A DNA stretch of 37,102 bases from assembly GCA_045542315.1 (NCBI GenBank), contig JAZQKU010000063.1, positions 1-37,102 of the forward strand. Direction: 5' to 3'. Below the pieces are notes generated by a model. It saw nothing but the letters and a program-made list of their open reading frames with translations, had not been told where the DNA came from and did no database searches. This document shows, one piece after another, positions 24,837-32,649 of the stretch; the stretch's first letter is position 1; each line of letters starts with the position of its first letter. The position numbers and the translations under genes were made by a program. Source of the DNA: RGIG5299 sp045542315 (GTDB lineage: Bacteria > Bacillota > Clostridia > Oscillospirales > RGIG5299).

Positions 24837-25698
24837 ACTCTTTTATCGTCTTTTCCATATGAGAAAGGTCGTAAAAGCCGCAGATCTGCGCGATCTCCGA
24901 CTTGCTCAAATCGGTTGATTCAAGATAAGAAATGGCAAGCCTTTTTCGCGCCGAAATAACGTATTCCATAGGTGAAAGCCCCGTAACCGATTTAAAGAAT
25001 CGGGTGACGGTGGAGGGTGACATATTCGCCTTATCGGCTATATCTCTCACTGTTATTTTCGCCGATATATTCTGATGTATAAATTCGGTGAGCTTTATTA
25101 TGTCCTTGCCGCCAAGCTCCTTGGATTTTTTGCTTTGCTTTTTATAGGAAAGGGTGCAAAGCTCGTAAAGAAGCTTAAAGGCAAGTATATCCTGATATAA
25201 AAACTCGCGGCGCTCGTCAACCGAAACAAGCTCCTTTATCGAAAGGAGAGCCTTTGAAAGCTCCTCCTTGTTCAAATGGAGAAAATAGCGGGATTCTGCG
25301 GTGTGGGCACCGCTTTTTTGCCTTAAAAACGGCTCGATGTCAAACATAAACGAAAAGCCTTTTATTGAATTTAGGGGCTTTTCATATATTTTCAAAAACT
25401 CTTTTTTGATGATAAAATGAAAAACGTCGAGGTCGCCGTCGGAGCGGTAGCCGTGATAGCAGTCGGGCAAAACCACGAAAACGTCGCCCTCGCCTACCGA
25501 AAGGGAGCTGTTTTCAACGTAGTGCGTGCCGCTTCCGCCGATTACGACGTTAAGCTCGAAAAAATCGTGGGAGTGCATTCCTATGGTGTAGTTTTTGTGA
25601 ATAACGGTGCGGAAATAGTTGCTTTCGTTGTTAAAAAAGGCGTCGGAATCGTGCCAGACGCTTTTTATCGGGGCAACGTAATGATCTTTAAATTTCAT
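24835..25698 (-). CDS. AraC-family transcriptional regulator
   Basis: 287 aa from ATG 25698. The GGAGAAG ribosome site makes this the likely start rather than an in-frame TTG at 25710. The N-terminal cupin sensor domain (about residues 25-110) has MHSHDFFELNVVI and GEGDVFVVLPDCYHG. The C-terminal double HTH begins near residue 190: first motif ITVRDIADKANMSPSTVTRFF, second LSKSEIAQICGFYDLSHMEK. The protein stops about ten residues after the second helix, before the usual FKK-G-SP-YR ending, so the C-terminus is short. Divergent from the glycyl radical enzyme operon, which it probably controls in response to a small substrate. Confidence 0.93.
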   Translation of the reverse strand: MKFKDHYVAPIKSVWHDSDAFFNNESNYFRTVIHKNYTIGMHSHDFFELNVVIGGSGTHYVENSSLSVGEGDVFVVLPDCYHGYRSDGDLDVFHFIIKKEFLKIYEKPLNSIKGFSFMFDIEPFLRQKSGAHTAESRYFLHLNKEELSKALLSIKELVSVDERREFLYQDILAFKLLYELCTLSYKKQSKKSKELGGKDIIKLTEFIHQNISAKITVRDIADKANMSPSTVTRFFKSVTGLSPMEYVISARKRLAISYLESTDLSKSEIAQICGFYDLSHMEKTIKE

Positions 25699-25751
25699 AG
25701 TCTTCTCCAAATGACTCGATTTTACAAGAAAATTGACTTAAATTTACTATC

Positions 25752-25776
25752 ATTTTACCACGGTTTGTGGTAAAAT
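25752..25776. promoter_or_regulatory. palindromic operator/divergent promoter between araC-type gene and glycyl radical operon
   Basis: ATTTTACCAC (25752-25761), 5-base centre GGTTT, GTGGTAAAAT (25767-25776): a perfect 10-bp inverted repeat. Each arm ends in TGGTAAAAT on its own strand, an extended -10 form, so the palindrome can hold outward-facing -10 elements for both genes. No convincing -35 was found for either, which fits an activator-dependent promoter. Confidence 0.65.
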
Positions 25777-25804
25777 GCAACTGTAAAATTGCGAGGTGCT
25801 GAAG

Positions 25805-27805
25805 ATGAACGAAATTTCAAAATTTTTTCTCGATAAGGGCGAATATATTTTAAGCGGCTTTTACGAGCGTCCCGAACGCGAAAGGTTCTGCCGTCTTGCC
25901 GACGGCTTTGCAAGCTACTATCGAAATATCCCCCTTCCCCAATATACGGGCGGCAGGCTTTATCCCACGGGAAAGGCTTACTATATGAATATTCCCGAAC
26001 TTACCATGGTCGCGGTGCCGCACCATTCCCCGGGCTTTGTCTATTCCCCCGAGCTCTTGGAAATGAGATACGGCAAGGAATACGCCGATATGGTGGTGCG
26101 TGACCTTCCCATGCCTCACGTCTCCTTCCCGCCCACTCCTCACACGATAGGCGGCTACGGCTATAACCACGCAATTCCGAATTACAGCCGAATTGAAAAG
26201 GAAGGACTCCAAAGTTACCGCGAAAGAGTGAAGGCGCTTGAAAGCTCCGACTTTAAGGAGGGAATGCTCAGCCTTCTTGACGGGCTCGAAATATACGTTA
26301 AAAGAATAGTAAAAATGCTCAAGGAGGAAAACGCCGCTCCCGAGCTTATCGCGGCTCTTGAAAGGGTGCCGTTTTTGCCTGCGATGAGCTTTTACGAAGC
26401 GCTCGTTTGCCGAAACTTGGTTTTTTATCTTGACTTTTGCGACAGCCCCGGCAGAATGGATGCCGAAATGATAGACCTTTACAAGGGGGAGGACGCAGTA
26501 CCGCTTCTTCGTGAGTTTTTCGTAAACGTAAACGATAACGACGGGTGGGACGTTGCCCTCGGCCCCGATTACAACGAGCTTACCCTGCAGATACTTAAGG
26601 CCTGTAAGGGCTTCCGCCGCCCTTCAATAGAGCTGAGGGTTACGAAGGATATGCCTTCGGAAATATGGGAGGCGGCGATAGAGTCGCTTAAAACGGGGTC
26701 GGGAAACCCCTGCTTTTATAACGAGGAGCTTTATCAGAAGCTCCTTTCGGAGAGATTTCCCAAGATTCCAAAAGAGGATTTGGTTAAATTCAGCGGATGC
26801 GGCTGCACCGAAACGACGCTTCAGGGAATCTGCCGCACCGGCTCGATAGATGCGGGCATACATACTCTTCTCGTTTTCAGAAAGACGATGGAGGAGTCGC
26901 TTGCACTCTCACAAAGCTTTGAGGAGTTTTACGAAAGGTTTTTTGTCGACGTAGGAAAGGCGGTAAGGGAAACGGCGGGAATAGTTTACGATTTTTACAA
27001 GCTTCGTTCCGAAATTCTTCCCAATCCCATGCGCTCCCTTTTGCTTGACGATTGCATCGACAAGGCGACCGACTACAACGCAGGCGGCACGAGATACACC
27101 TGGAGCGTGGTGAATTTTGCGGGTGTTATCAACGTAATCGATTCGCTTCTTGCGGTAAAGGAGATAGTTTTCGATAAAAAGGAAATGGATGCGAAGGAGT
27201 TTTTAAGGCTTCTTGACGAAGAGGACCCGCTATTTTACAAGAGGCTTGAGGCGGTGCGGCATTTCGGCGTTGACGATGAGGAGGCAGACTCCTTTGCCGC
27301 AGAATTCTCCGACCGACTTTTTCAGATGTTTGACGGATATTCGCTTCCCTTCGGCGAGGGCTTTTTGCCCTGCTCAATTCAGTTTACCACCTACGTCGGT
27401 GCGGGCAGTCTTGTTGCCGCCACCCCCGACGGTCGCCGTGCGGGTGAGCCCCTTTGCGACAGCCTTACCGCACTCAGGGGCAAGGCGAAAAAGGGTCCCA
27501 CCGCCCTCATTAACAGCATAACCAAGCTAAAGCTTTGGAGATTGCTCGGCACTCCCGTGGTAAACCTCTCATTCTCCCCCGAAAATCTCGATAAGGCGCT
27601 TGCTCCGATGGTGAAAAGCTATTTCGGGCAGGGTGGACTTCAAACCCAGATAACCTGCGTTTCAAGGGAGGATATGATCGACGCCCTTTCAAATCCCGAA
27701 AAGCACGAGGATCTTATCGTGCGAATAGGAGGATTCTCGGAATATTTCAACAGCCTTTCCCATGAGGCAAAGCTCTCGGTTATAGAAAGAACGGTAATGG
27801 TGTGA
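25805..27805 (+). CDS. glycyl radical enzyme, pyruvate formate-lyase-like, substrate unknown
   Basis: 666 aa from ATG 25805, with GAGG 8 bases upstream; a GTG at 25796 overlaps that site. The C-terminal glycyl radical loop is VRIGGFS, with Arg640 and the radical Gly643 23 residues from the end. The active-site thiyl motif is SGCGCTETT: Cys334 followed by Thr and Glu336, the Cys-x-Glu arrangement of glycyl radical dehydratases and lyases rather than the Cys-Cys of pyruvate formate-lyase. The protein is short (usual members 750-900 aa). The N-terminal HTIGGYGYNHAIPNYSRIEKEG segment also fits the family. It forms an operon with its activase and is divergent from an AraC regulator. No transporter or shell protein is adjacent. 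I infer an eliminase of unknown substrate. Confidence 0.88.
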   Translation: MNEISKFFLDKGEYILSGFYERPERERFCRLADGFASYYRNIPLPQYTGGRLYPTGKAYYMNIPELTMVAVPHHSPGFVYSPELLEMRYGKEYADMVVRDLPMPHVSFPPTPHTIGGYGYNHAIPNYSRIEKEGLQSYRERVKALESSDFKEGMLSLLDGLEIYVKRIVKMLKEENAAPELIAALERVPFLPAMSFYEALVCRNLVFYLDFCDSPGRMDAEMIDLYKGEDAVPLLREFFVNVNDNDGWDVALGPDYNELTLQILKACKGFRRPSIELRVTKDMPSEIWEAAIESLKTGSGNPCFYNEELYQKLLSERFPKIPKEDLVKFSGCGCTETTLQGICRTGSIDAGIHTLLVFRKTMEESLALSQSFEEFYERFFVDVGKAVRETAGIVYDFYKLRSEILPNPMRSLLLDDCIDKATDYNAGGTRYTWSVVNFAGVINVIDSLLAVKEIVFDKKEMDAKEFLRLLDEEDPLFYKRLEAVRHFGVDDEEADSFAAEFSDRLFQMFDGYSLPFGEGFLPCSIQFTTYVGAGSLVAATPDGRRAGEPLCDSLTALRGKAKKGPTALINSITKLKLWRLLGTPVVNLSFSPENLDKALAPMVKSYFGQGGLQTQITCVSREDMIDALSNPEKHEDLIVRIGGFSEYFNSLSHEAKLSVIERTVMV

Positions 27806-28701
27806 TGAAGGGCAGAATATTTAACCTTTTGCGGTTTTGCTTAAACGACGGACCGGGAATAAGAACGACGGTCTTTTTCAAGGGCTGCCCCCTTCACTGC
27901 GAGTGGTGCCACAATCCCGAATCGCTCTCCTTTAAAAGTGAGCTTTTGTTTAATGCGGAAAAATGCGTTGGTTGCGGAAAATGTGCGGCGGCATGCAAAA
28001 ACGGCGTTCACCTTTTTGAAAACGGTCGCCGCCTTCTTGACCGAAACGGATGCGAGCTTTGCGGGGAGTGCGTCGAGGCGTGTCGCTTTTTTGCAGTTGA
28101 AATTGCGGGAAAAGAAACGGAGGCAAGCGAGATCGTTAAAGAAGCGCTTAAAGACTTGAATTTTTACAAAAATTCGGGCGGCGGCGTTACCCTTTCGGGC
28201 GGTGAACCGATGGCACAGCCCGAATTTGCCTTTGAAACGGCGTCGGCGCTCAAAAAGGCGGGGATTTCGGTTGCGATAGAAACGTCGGGCATGGCAAGAA
28301 GCGCGGATTTTGAAAGGATCGCGGCGGTTACCGATCTTTTTCTTTACGATATAAAGCTTTCCTCGGAGGAGCTTTATAAGCGGCATACGGGCGGAAGCTT
28401 AAAAACTGTTTTGGAAAATTTAAGGCTTTTGAATTCCCTGGGAAAGGATATAATATTAAGACTTCCCCTCATTCCCGAAATAAACGGGAATGAGGAGAAT
28501 TTTCGGTTTGCGGCGAGCCTTGCAAACGAGCTTTGCTGTGTAAAAGGAGTGGAGATAATGCCCTACCACTCCCTCGGCACCGAAAAGGCGGTGCGGGCAG
28601 GCAAGACGGAAAGAGCTTTCAAGGCGCCCGAAAAGGAAGAGATTGATGAATATATCAAAGCCCTTCAGGCCTTGACAAGTAAGCCCGTGAAACGCGGATA
28701 A
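27805..28701 (+). CDS. glycyl radical enzyme activating enzyme (radical SAM)
   Basis: 298 aa from ATG 27805, which overlaps the previous stop (TGATG); a GTG one codon earlier is possible. The radical SAM motif CPLHCEWC (Cys28, Cys32, Cys35) binds the SAM-cleaving 4Fe-4S cluster. Two ferredoxin-type clusters follow (Cys54-57-60-64 and Cys83-86-89-93), as in the activases of glycerol, choline and hydroxyphenylacetate glycyl radical enzymes but not of pyruvate formate-lyase. GGGVTLSGGEP is the SAM-binding GGE motif. It makes the Gly643 radical of the partner gene. Confidence 0.94.
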   Translation: MKGRIFNLLRFCLNDGPGIRTTVFFKGCPLHCEWCHNPESLSFKSELLFNAEKCVGCGKCAAACKNGVHLFENGRRLLDRNGCELCGECVEACRFFAVEIAGKETEASEIVKEALKDLNFYKNSGGGVTLSGGEPMAQPEFAFETASALKKAGISVAIETSGMARSADFERIAAVTDLFLYDIKLSSEELYKRHTGGSLKTVLENLRLLNSLGKDIILRLPLIPEINGNEENFRFAASLANELCCVKGVEIMPYHSLGTEKAVRAGKTERAFKAPEKEEIDEYIKALQALTSKPVKRG

Positions 28702-28705
28702 ATTA

Positions 28706-28747
28706 AACCCGACCTTTCGGAAGAAGGGTCGGGTTGTTGTTTTTTTG
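28706..28747 (+). terminator. terminator of the glycyl radical operon
   Basis: AACCCGACC (28706-28714) pairs with GGTCGGGTT (28727-28735), with an inner CTTTC-GGAA-GAAGG continuation and a GTTGTTTTTTT tail. Confidence 0.9.
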
Positions 28748-28756
28748 CCTCGCGCA

Positions 28757-29175
28757 GGGGCTTTTTTCTTTCCGTATGAAGCCACGTGGGGCTCCCCTTT
28801 TCGGGGAGATGAGAAAAGGGGGAAAAGAATCTTTTTAAGGGGAAGTTTCCCCTATGCTCGCGAGAATAAAATAATCACAAGCCGCCTTACGCTTAAGCGA
28901 AATGCAAACGTCGCTTCGCTCCCTTTGCTATTTCTTATGCGTAAGGCAAGAACGCACAAAACCAAAGGCTTTCGCCTCGCTCGCATCTACCCCTCTTTTG
29001 GTACGAAGCCAAAGCTTTGTTGCGCAGGGTTTCAAAAGGGCGGTAGCCCTTTGGTGTTGGGGGTAATAAGAGTAATTCGAGTACGCCTCAAAACGAGTAG
29101 ATTTTGAGGGATCTTCTTTTCCCCTTTCTTGTATCCTTACAAGAAAGGGGCGCCCCGCGCGCAAGCGGAGTAAAA
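28757..29175. repeat. mosaic intergenic repeat, copy C
   Basis: Fills the convergent gap between the activase gene and lctP. The core 28807-29005 is 199 bp, with about 7 differences from copy A by hand count. The apical stem near 28840 reads AGGGGA-AGTT-TCCCCT, so the stem is kept while the loop changed. Segment 29006-29050 is shared with copy B. The 13-bp hairpin CCCCTTTCTTGTA/TACAAGAAAGGGG with loop TCCT is at 29121-29150, followed by a CCGCGCGCAAGCGG unit. A stretch at 29055-29105 is unique to this copy. No gene is supported within it. Confidence 0.9.
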
Positions 29176-29226
29176 ACAGAGCCTTCCGCGAGGCGGTTAA
29201 AAGCTCTTTTTGAAATGCAAAATAAC

Positions 29227-29260
29227 AAAAATCCTCGGTGAATATTCACCGAGGATTTTT
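29227..29260 (-). terminator. lctP terminator
   Basis: Perfect palindrome: AAAAATCCTCGGTGAAT followed by ATTCACCGAGGATTTTT. It lies 20 bases beyond the lctP stop and has A/T runs on both sides, so it could work in both directions. Confidence 0.92.
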
Positions 29261-29279
29261 CCTGTTTGTATATCTTTGA

Positions 29280-30950
29280 TCACATGCTTGGAGTAAGTCC
29301 GAAAATATAATTCAGGATCAAGACCGCCAGCAATGCGGCAACCGTGTAAATTATCATGGGCAGAATGTTGGTCTTGATTATTTTGCCCTCCGAGCCGGTT
29401 GTCCCCACTGTTGCGCAAGCGGCTACGACGTTATTTATGCAGGTTATATTTCCTATTGCGCCGCCGACTATCTGGAGCGCAACTATTGAAACGGTGGAAA
29501 GACCGAGATTGAGCGCCGTATCGTATTGCAAATTGGTGAAAAGTATGTTTGAAACGGTGTTTGAACCTGATATAAAGGCTCCGAGAACGCCTATAAAGGG
29601 TGCGATTACAACGTAGGCCTTGCCCGCAATGTCCGAAAGAAGGTTTGCCATTACCGTCATCATTCCGGGAAGCGACTCGGTTGCGGAATTTCTCATGATC
29701 TGCACGAGCGCAACGCCGAAGGCAATGGCAATGGCGGCGCTTGATATTTGCTTAAGGGAATCGGTCCAGGCCTCCTTGACCTGCTTTTTGTTCATTTTGT
29801 GTATCGGTATTGTTAAAAGAGCAACCAACGCAAAGGGGATTATTCCGGGAAGATAAGCCGGCTTGAAAAGGTATGAGGCGCCTTTTACTCCGAGGATATC
29901 GGTAATTGGTAAAACAAGCTTATCGGAAAGGATAGATTTGATTCCGAGGGCGTCGATCCTCGTCACTATCAGAATGAGAGCTATTATTACGTAGGGGAGC
30001 CACGCTCTTATAAGCGACATTTTCTTTCCGCTCTCGTTTTCGGGAATGCTAAGCGATCTCGGCTTCCAGCTTTCCTGCCATTCCGAAACGTCTGGAAAAT
30101 CCCATTTTTTCTTCGGCACCAAAAATCCGCGCTTTGCGGCAATAACGGTAATTACCAGACCGATAACGGCGCCGAACAGCGAGGGGAATTCGGGACCGAG
30201 GAAAAGGGCAATAAGCAGATAGGGGAGTGTAAAGCAAAGTCCCGCAAACAGCGCGAAGGGCAAGACCTCAAAAGCAGGCCTGAAGGATCTTTCCTTTCCG
30301 TAGAATTTTGTGAGAATTGCTATTCCCACAAAGGGAAGGAATACGGCGAAAAAGACGTGAGGAATTGCAGACCATAAGGTAAGCTCCGCCTGATAGGCGT
30401 CAGGATCTATTCCGCTGTTAACAAGTGTTTGGTTTAACTGCGTCATAGAGGCAATGACGGGAGTGCCTACCGCGCCGAAGGAAACGGCTGCGCTGTCAAA
30501 AATGAGGGCAACGGTAGCAGCGGCGATAGTGGGAAAGCCAAGGCTTACGAGCAACGGACCTGCCAATGCCGCGGGGGTACCGTAGCCTGCGGCACCTTCG
30601 ATAAAGGAGCCGAACATAAAGCCGATTATAATTGCCTGAATCCTTTTGTCGGAGGAAACCGAGGAAAAACCGGAATTTATTGCATTCATTGCACCGGATT
30701 TTTTCAAGGTGTTCATAACGAGTATCGCGCCGAAAATTACAAGAGTGGCGTCGAGCGAATTCAAAAATCCGGCAAGCGTTTGCGCGGTTACGGTCAATAT
30801 GTCGATCTTCCAAACGAAAAGCCCTATAAGGACATACATAGCCCAGGCAAGCGGCAAAGCCTTTTTGGCGGGCCAGTTAAACACCGTCATCAGTAAAATC
30901 GTGACCAAAATAGGTAAAAAAGCTATTATTGCGTAAAATAAATGCTCCAT
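29280..30950 (-). CDS. lctP: L-lactate permease (LctP family)
   Basis: 556 aa integral membrane transporter, full family length, with twelve or more hydrophobic segments. Family blocks include GFMFGSFIEGAAGYGTPAALAGPLL, FGAVGTPVIAS and, near the C-terminus, FISGSNTVSNILFTNLQ. Members carry out proton-coupled uptake of lactate, glycolate and similar 2-hydroxy acids. AAGGAAG precedes the ATG. It is divergent from the dehydrogenase-fumarase-Hdr operon, about 0.7 kb away, so 2-hydroxy acid exchange may belong to the same physiology. Confidence 0.94.
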   Translation of the reverse strand: MEHLFYAIIAFLPILVTILLMTVFNWPAKKALPLAWAMYVLIGLFVWKIDILTVTAQTLAGFLNSLDATLVIFGAILVMNTLKKSGAMNAINSGFSSVSSDKRIQAIIIGFMFGSFIEGAAGYGTPAALAGPLLVSLGFPTIAAATVALIFDSAAVSFGAVGTPVIASMTQLNQTLVNSGIDPDAYQAELTLWSAIPHVFFAVFLPFVGIAILTKFYGKERSFRPAFEVLPFALFAGLCFTLPYLLIALFLGPEFPSLFGAVIGLVITVIAAKRGFLVPKKKWDFPDVSEWQESWKPRSLSIPENESGKKMSLIRAWLPYVIIALILIVTRIDALGIKSILSDKLVLPITDILGVKGASYLFKPAYLPGIIPFALVALLTIPIHKMNKKQVKEAWTDSLKQISSAAIAIAFGVALVQIMRNSATESLPGMMTVMANLLSDIAGKAYVVIAPFIGVLGAFISGSNTVSNILFTNLQYDTALNLGLSTVSIVALQIVGGAIGNITCINNVVAACATVGTTGSEGKIIKTNILPMIIYTVAALLAVLILNYIFGLTPSM

Positions 30951-30980
30951 AAGCTTCTTCCTTTCGATTGTGATAGTTAA

Positions 30981-31013
30981 ATTATAGAGTATACGATTTA
31001 CCGTGTCAACGGT
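30981..31013 (-). promoter_or_regulatory. lctP promoter with overlapping palindrome
   Basis: Minus strand: -35 TTGACA (31009-31004), 17-bp spacer, -10 TATAAT (30986-30981), all perfect. The palindrome ACCGT-GTCA-ACGGT (31000-31013) covers the -35, a position suited to a repressor. I could not match it to a known operator. Confidence 0.88.
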
Positions 31014-31404
31014 TATTTTACGGGCAGAAAGCCTCTGCCTGAATGAGGAAGACTGCCCCGAAATCGGGCACAGAGAAAATCGGACGGCTATACCGGTTGA
31101 AAAAACGGGTTTTTCGGCGGAAAACCCACGGTTTTAACTGAAAATTGCCCCAAAAAAAGCAAATTTCGAACGATTGCTTTCGGCAAGGATATACAGGGTG
31201 AATATATGCTTTATACCAAATTTACACAGCGTTACTGCGCCTTTGCTCATCTGTTACAACAGAGCCAAGCTCCGGAAACATAGCCGCATTTTTGAAAAAC
31301 GGACAGAGATATATCAAAACCATATCGAGAAATATATACCGGTGATATCGAAAAAAGTAACTGCTTTCGGAATTAGAAAAAAATACCGCTTTTAATATAT
31401 ATTT
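31014..31404. other. intergenic stretch without a recognisable gene
   Basis: About 390 bp between the lctP promoter and the Rex-like site. It contains a hairpin GGGTTTT, 7-base loop, AAAACCC (31107-31127) and a small CCCGA/TCGGG palindrome near 31060. A 73-codon frame at 31174-31395 has no ribosome site and no conserved look; I do not call it. Composition becomes AT-rich toward 31400. Confidence 0.6.
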
Positions 31405-31422
31405 TTGTTAATATTTTCACGA
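31405..31422. promoter_or_regulatory. candidate Rex (NADH/NAD+ sensing) operator
   Basis: TTGTTAA-TATT-TTCACGA. The left arm equals the clostridial Rex half-site TTGTTAA. The right arm differs by one base from TTCACAA and by two from TTAACAA, with the standard 4-base centre. It ends 8 bases upstream of the -35 of the dehydrogenase operon, a type of gene Rex often represses. No rex gene is in the window. Confidence 0.6.
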
Positions 31423-31430
31423 ATATACGA

Positions 31431-31459
31431 TTGCAAAATGTAGAAATTTGTGGTATAAT
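31431..31459 (+). promoter_or_regulatory. promoter of the dehydrogenase-fumC-hdrBCA operon
   Basis: -35 TTGCAA (31431-31436), 17-bp spacer, -10 TATAAT (31454-31459) preceded by TGTGG (extended -10). Expected start near 31466, giving a leader of about 195 nt. Confidence 0.88.
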
Positions 31460-31465
31460 ATATCA

Positions 31466-31659
31466 GGTAAAGTTATAATTCCCCAAATATGCGCAAAAAG
31501 CAAAAAACCGAAATAACAGTAAAAAACTTTTTTGCCGGATTTACAAGCTCGAAAAGGTCTGAAAAGCAAAAGGATCCGATGCAAAGCACTTCCTTTATGG
31601 GTAGTGGGAAGAAGCTTTGACGGCTGTTTACTCGGCGAAAAAAGAAAGAAGGACCAAAT
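31466..31659 (+). promoter_or_regulatory. long structured 5' leader of the dehydrogenase operon
   Basis: About 195 nt with several pairings: GCAAAAAA/TTTTTTGC (near 31500-31534), CGGAT (31536-31540) with ATCCG (31574-31578), and a two-part hairpin CAAAGC (31582-31587) plus CTTCC with GGAAG plus GCTTTG (31614-31619). GAAAGAAGGA before the ATG is the ribosome site. No known riboswitch class was recognised. It may be only an untranslated leader. Confidence 0.4.
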
Positions 31660-32601
31660 ATGAACAAAATCACAATCATCGGCGCAGGAAGCGTTGGCGC
31701 AACGGTGGCCTACACCCTTGCAATTCAGGGCGTTGCCTCTGAAATCGTACTTATCGACATCAACAAGGACAAGGCCTTCGGCGAGGCCCTCGATATTTAT
31801 CAGGGCACTCCCTACAGCCACTCCTGCGTTGTAACCTCGGGCGACTATCCCGATGCGGCGGGCTCCGATATCGTCGTAATCACCTCGGGCGTTGCAAGAA
31901 AGCCCGGTCAGTCAAGACTTGACCTTGCCCAGACAAACGTAAACATCATCAAGTCGATAGCTCCCCAGATAGTAAAATACGCACCCGAGGCTATCTACGT
32001 TATCGTAAGTAACCCCGTTGATATTCTTACTTATGTATTTTGCAAATACTCGGGTCTTCCCGAGAACCAGATCATCGGATCGGGTACCATTCTCGATACC
32101 TCACGTCTTCGTTCACATCTCTCCGAGTTCTACAACATCAACCAGGTAAACGTTCACGCTTACGTTCTCGGCGAGCATGGCGATTCATCTTTCGTTCCGT
32201 GGTCTTTGGCAAATATCTCCAACATTCCGATAGACGTTTATCCCTACTCGCTCTCCGATGAGACTGCTTATCCCAAATACGATAAGGAAGCGGCTCTCGA
32301 GCACGTAAAGAAGTCGGGCGGCAAGGTAATTCAGTGCAAGGGTGCAACCTTCTATGCGGTTGCTATGTCGGTTTGCCACATCTGCAAATGCATTCTCGGC
32401 GGTATCGACACCACTCTTACCGTTTCCACCATGCTCCACGGAGAGTACGGCATCGACGACGTTTGCTTAAGCCTTCTCAACATCGTTGGCAAGAAGGGCG
32501 TTCACAGCAAGATAAATCTTCCCATGACTCCCGACGAGGTTGCCGACCTCAGAAAGAGCGCGGAGAGCCTCAAATCGGTTATCAACAGCATTGAAATATA
32601 A
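31660..32601 (+). CDS. lactate/malate dehydrogenase family (LDH-like; probably malate dehydrogenase)
   Basis: 313 aa NAD-dependent 2-hydroxyacid dehydrogenase. Rossmann motif IIGAGSVGATVAY with acceptor Asp in VLIDINKDKA; catalytic His173 in GEHGDS; VSNPVDILTY. Overall it is LDH-like, and automatic annotation would likely say L-lactate dehydrogenase. The residue that sets specificity (position 102 in LDH numbering, Gln in NQKPG) is Arg80 in VARKPGQSRLDL; Arg there is the malate dehydrogenase hallmark, and LDH-like clostridial malate dehydrogenases share it. Fumarase directly downstream supports malate; lctP upstream would suit lactate. It lies under a Rex-like operator. Confidence 0.9.
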   Translation: MNKITIIGAGSVGATVAYTLAIQGVASEIVLIDINKDKAFGEALDIYQGTPYSHSCVVTSGDYPDAAGSDIVVITSGVARKPGQSRLDLAQTNVNIIKSIAPQIVKYAPEAIYVIVSNPVDILTYVFCKYSGLPENQIIGSGTILDTSRLRSHLSEFYNINQVNVHAYVLGEHGDSSFVPWSLANISNIPIDVYPYSLSDETAYPKYDKEAALEHVKKSGGKVIQCKGATFYAVAMSVCHICKCILGGIDTTLTVSTMLHGEYGIDDVCLSLLNIVGKKGVHSKINLPMTPDEVADLRKSAESLKSVINSIEI

Positions 32602-32649
32602 TGCTTGAATAAAATAACAAATTATAATCCGTGAAAGGAACATCAGATT

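Noticed and set aside
30965..30985. Rex site in the lctP leader (TTGTGATAGTTAAA)
   Set aside because: The left half resembles a half-site, but the right half does not form the inverted repeat.
31174..31395. 73-codon open frame between lctP and the dehydrogenase
   Set aside because: No ribosome site, no family resemblance, and AT-driven composition in a promoter region.
31560..31620. c-di-GMP-I (GEMM) riboswitch, suggested by GATGCAAAGC
   Set aside because: Only this short motif resembles GACGCAAAGCC. The paired stem and the tetraloop/receptor arrangement before and after it do not fit.
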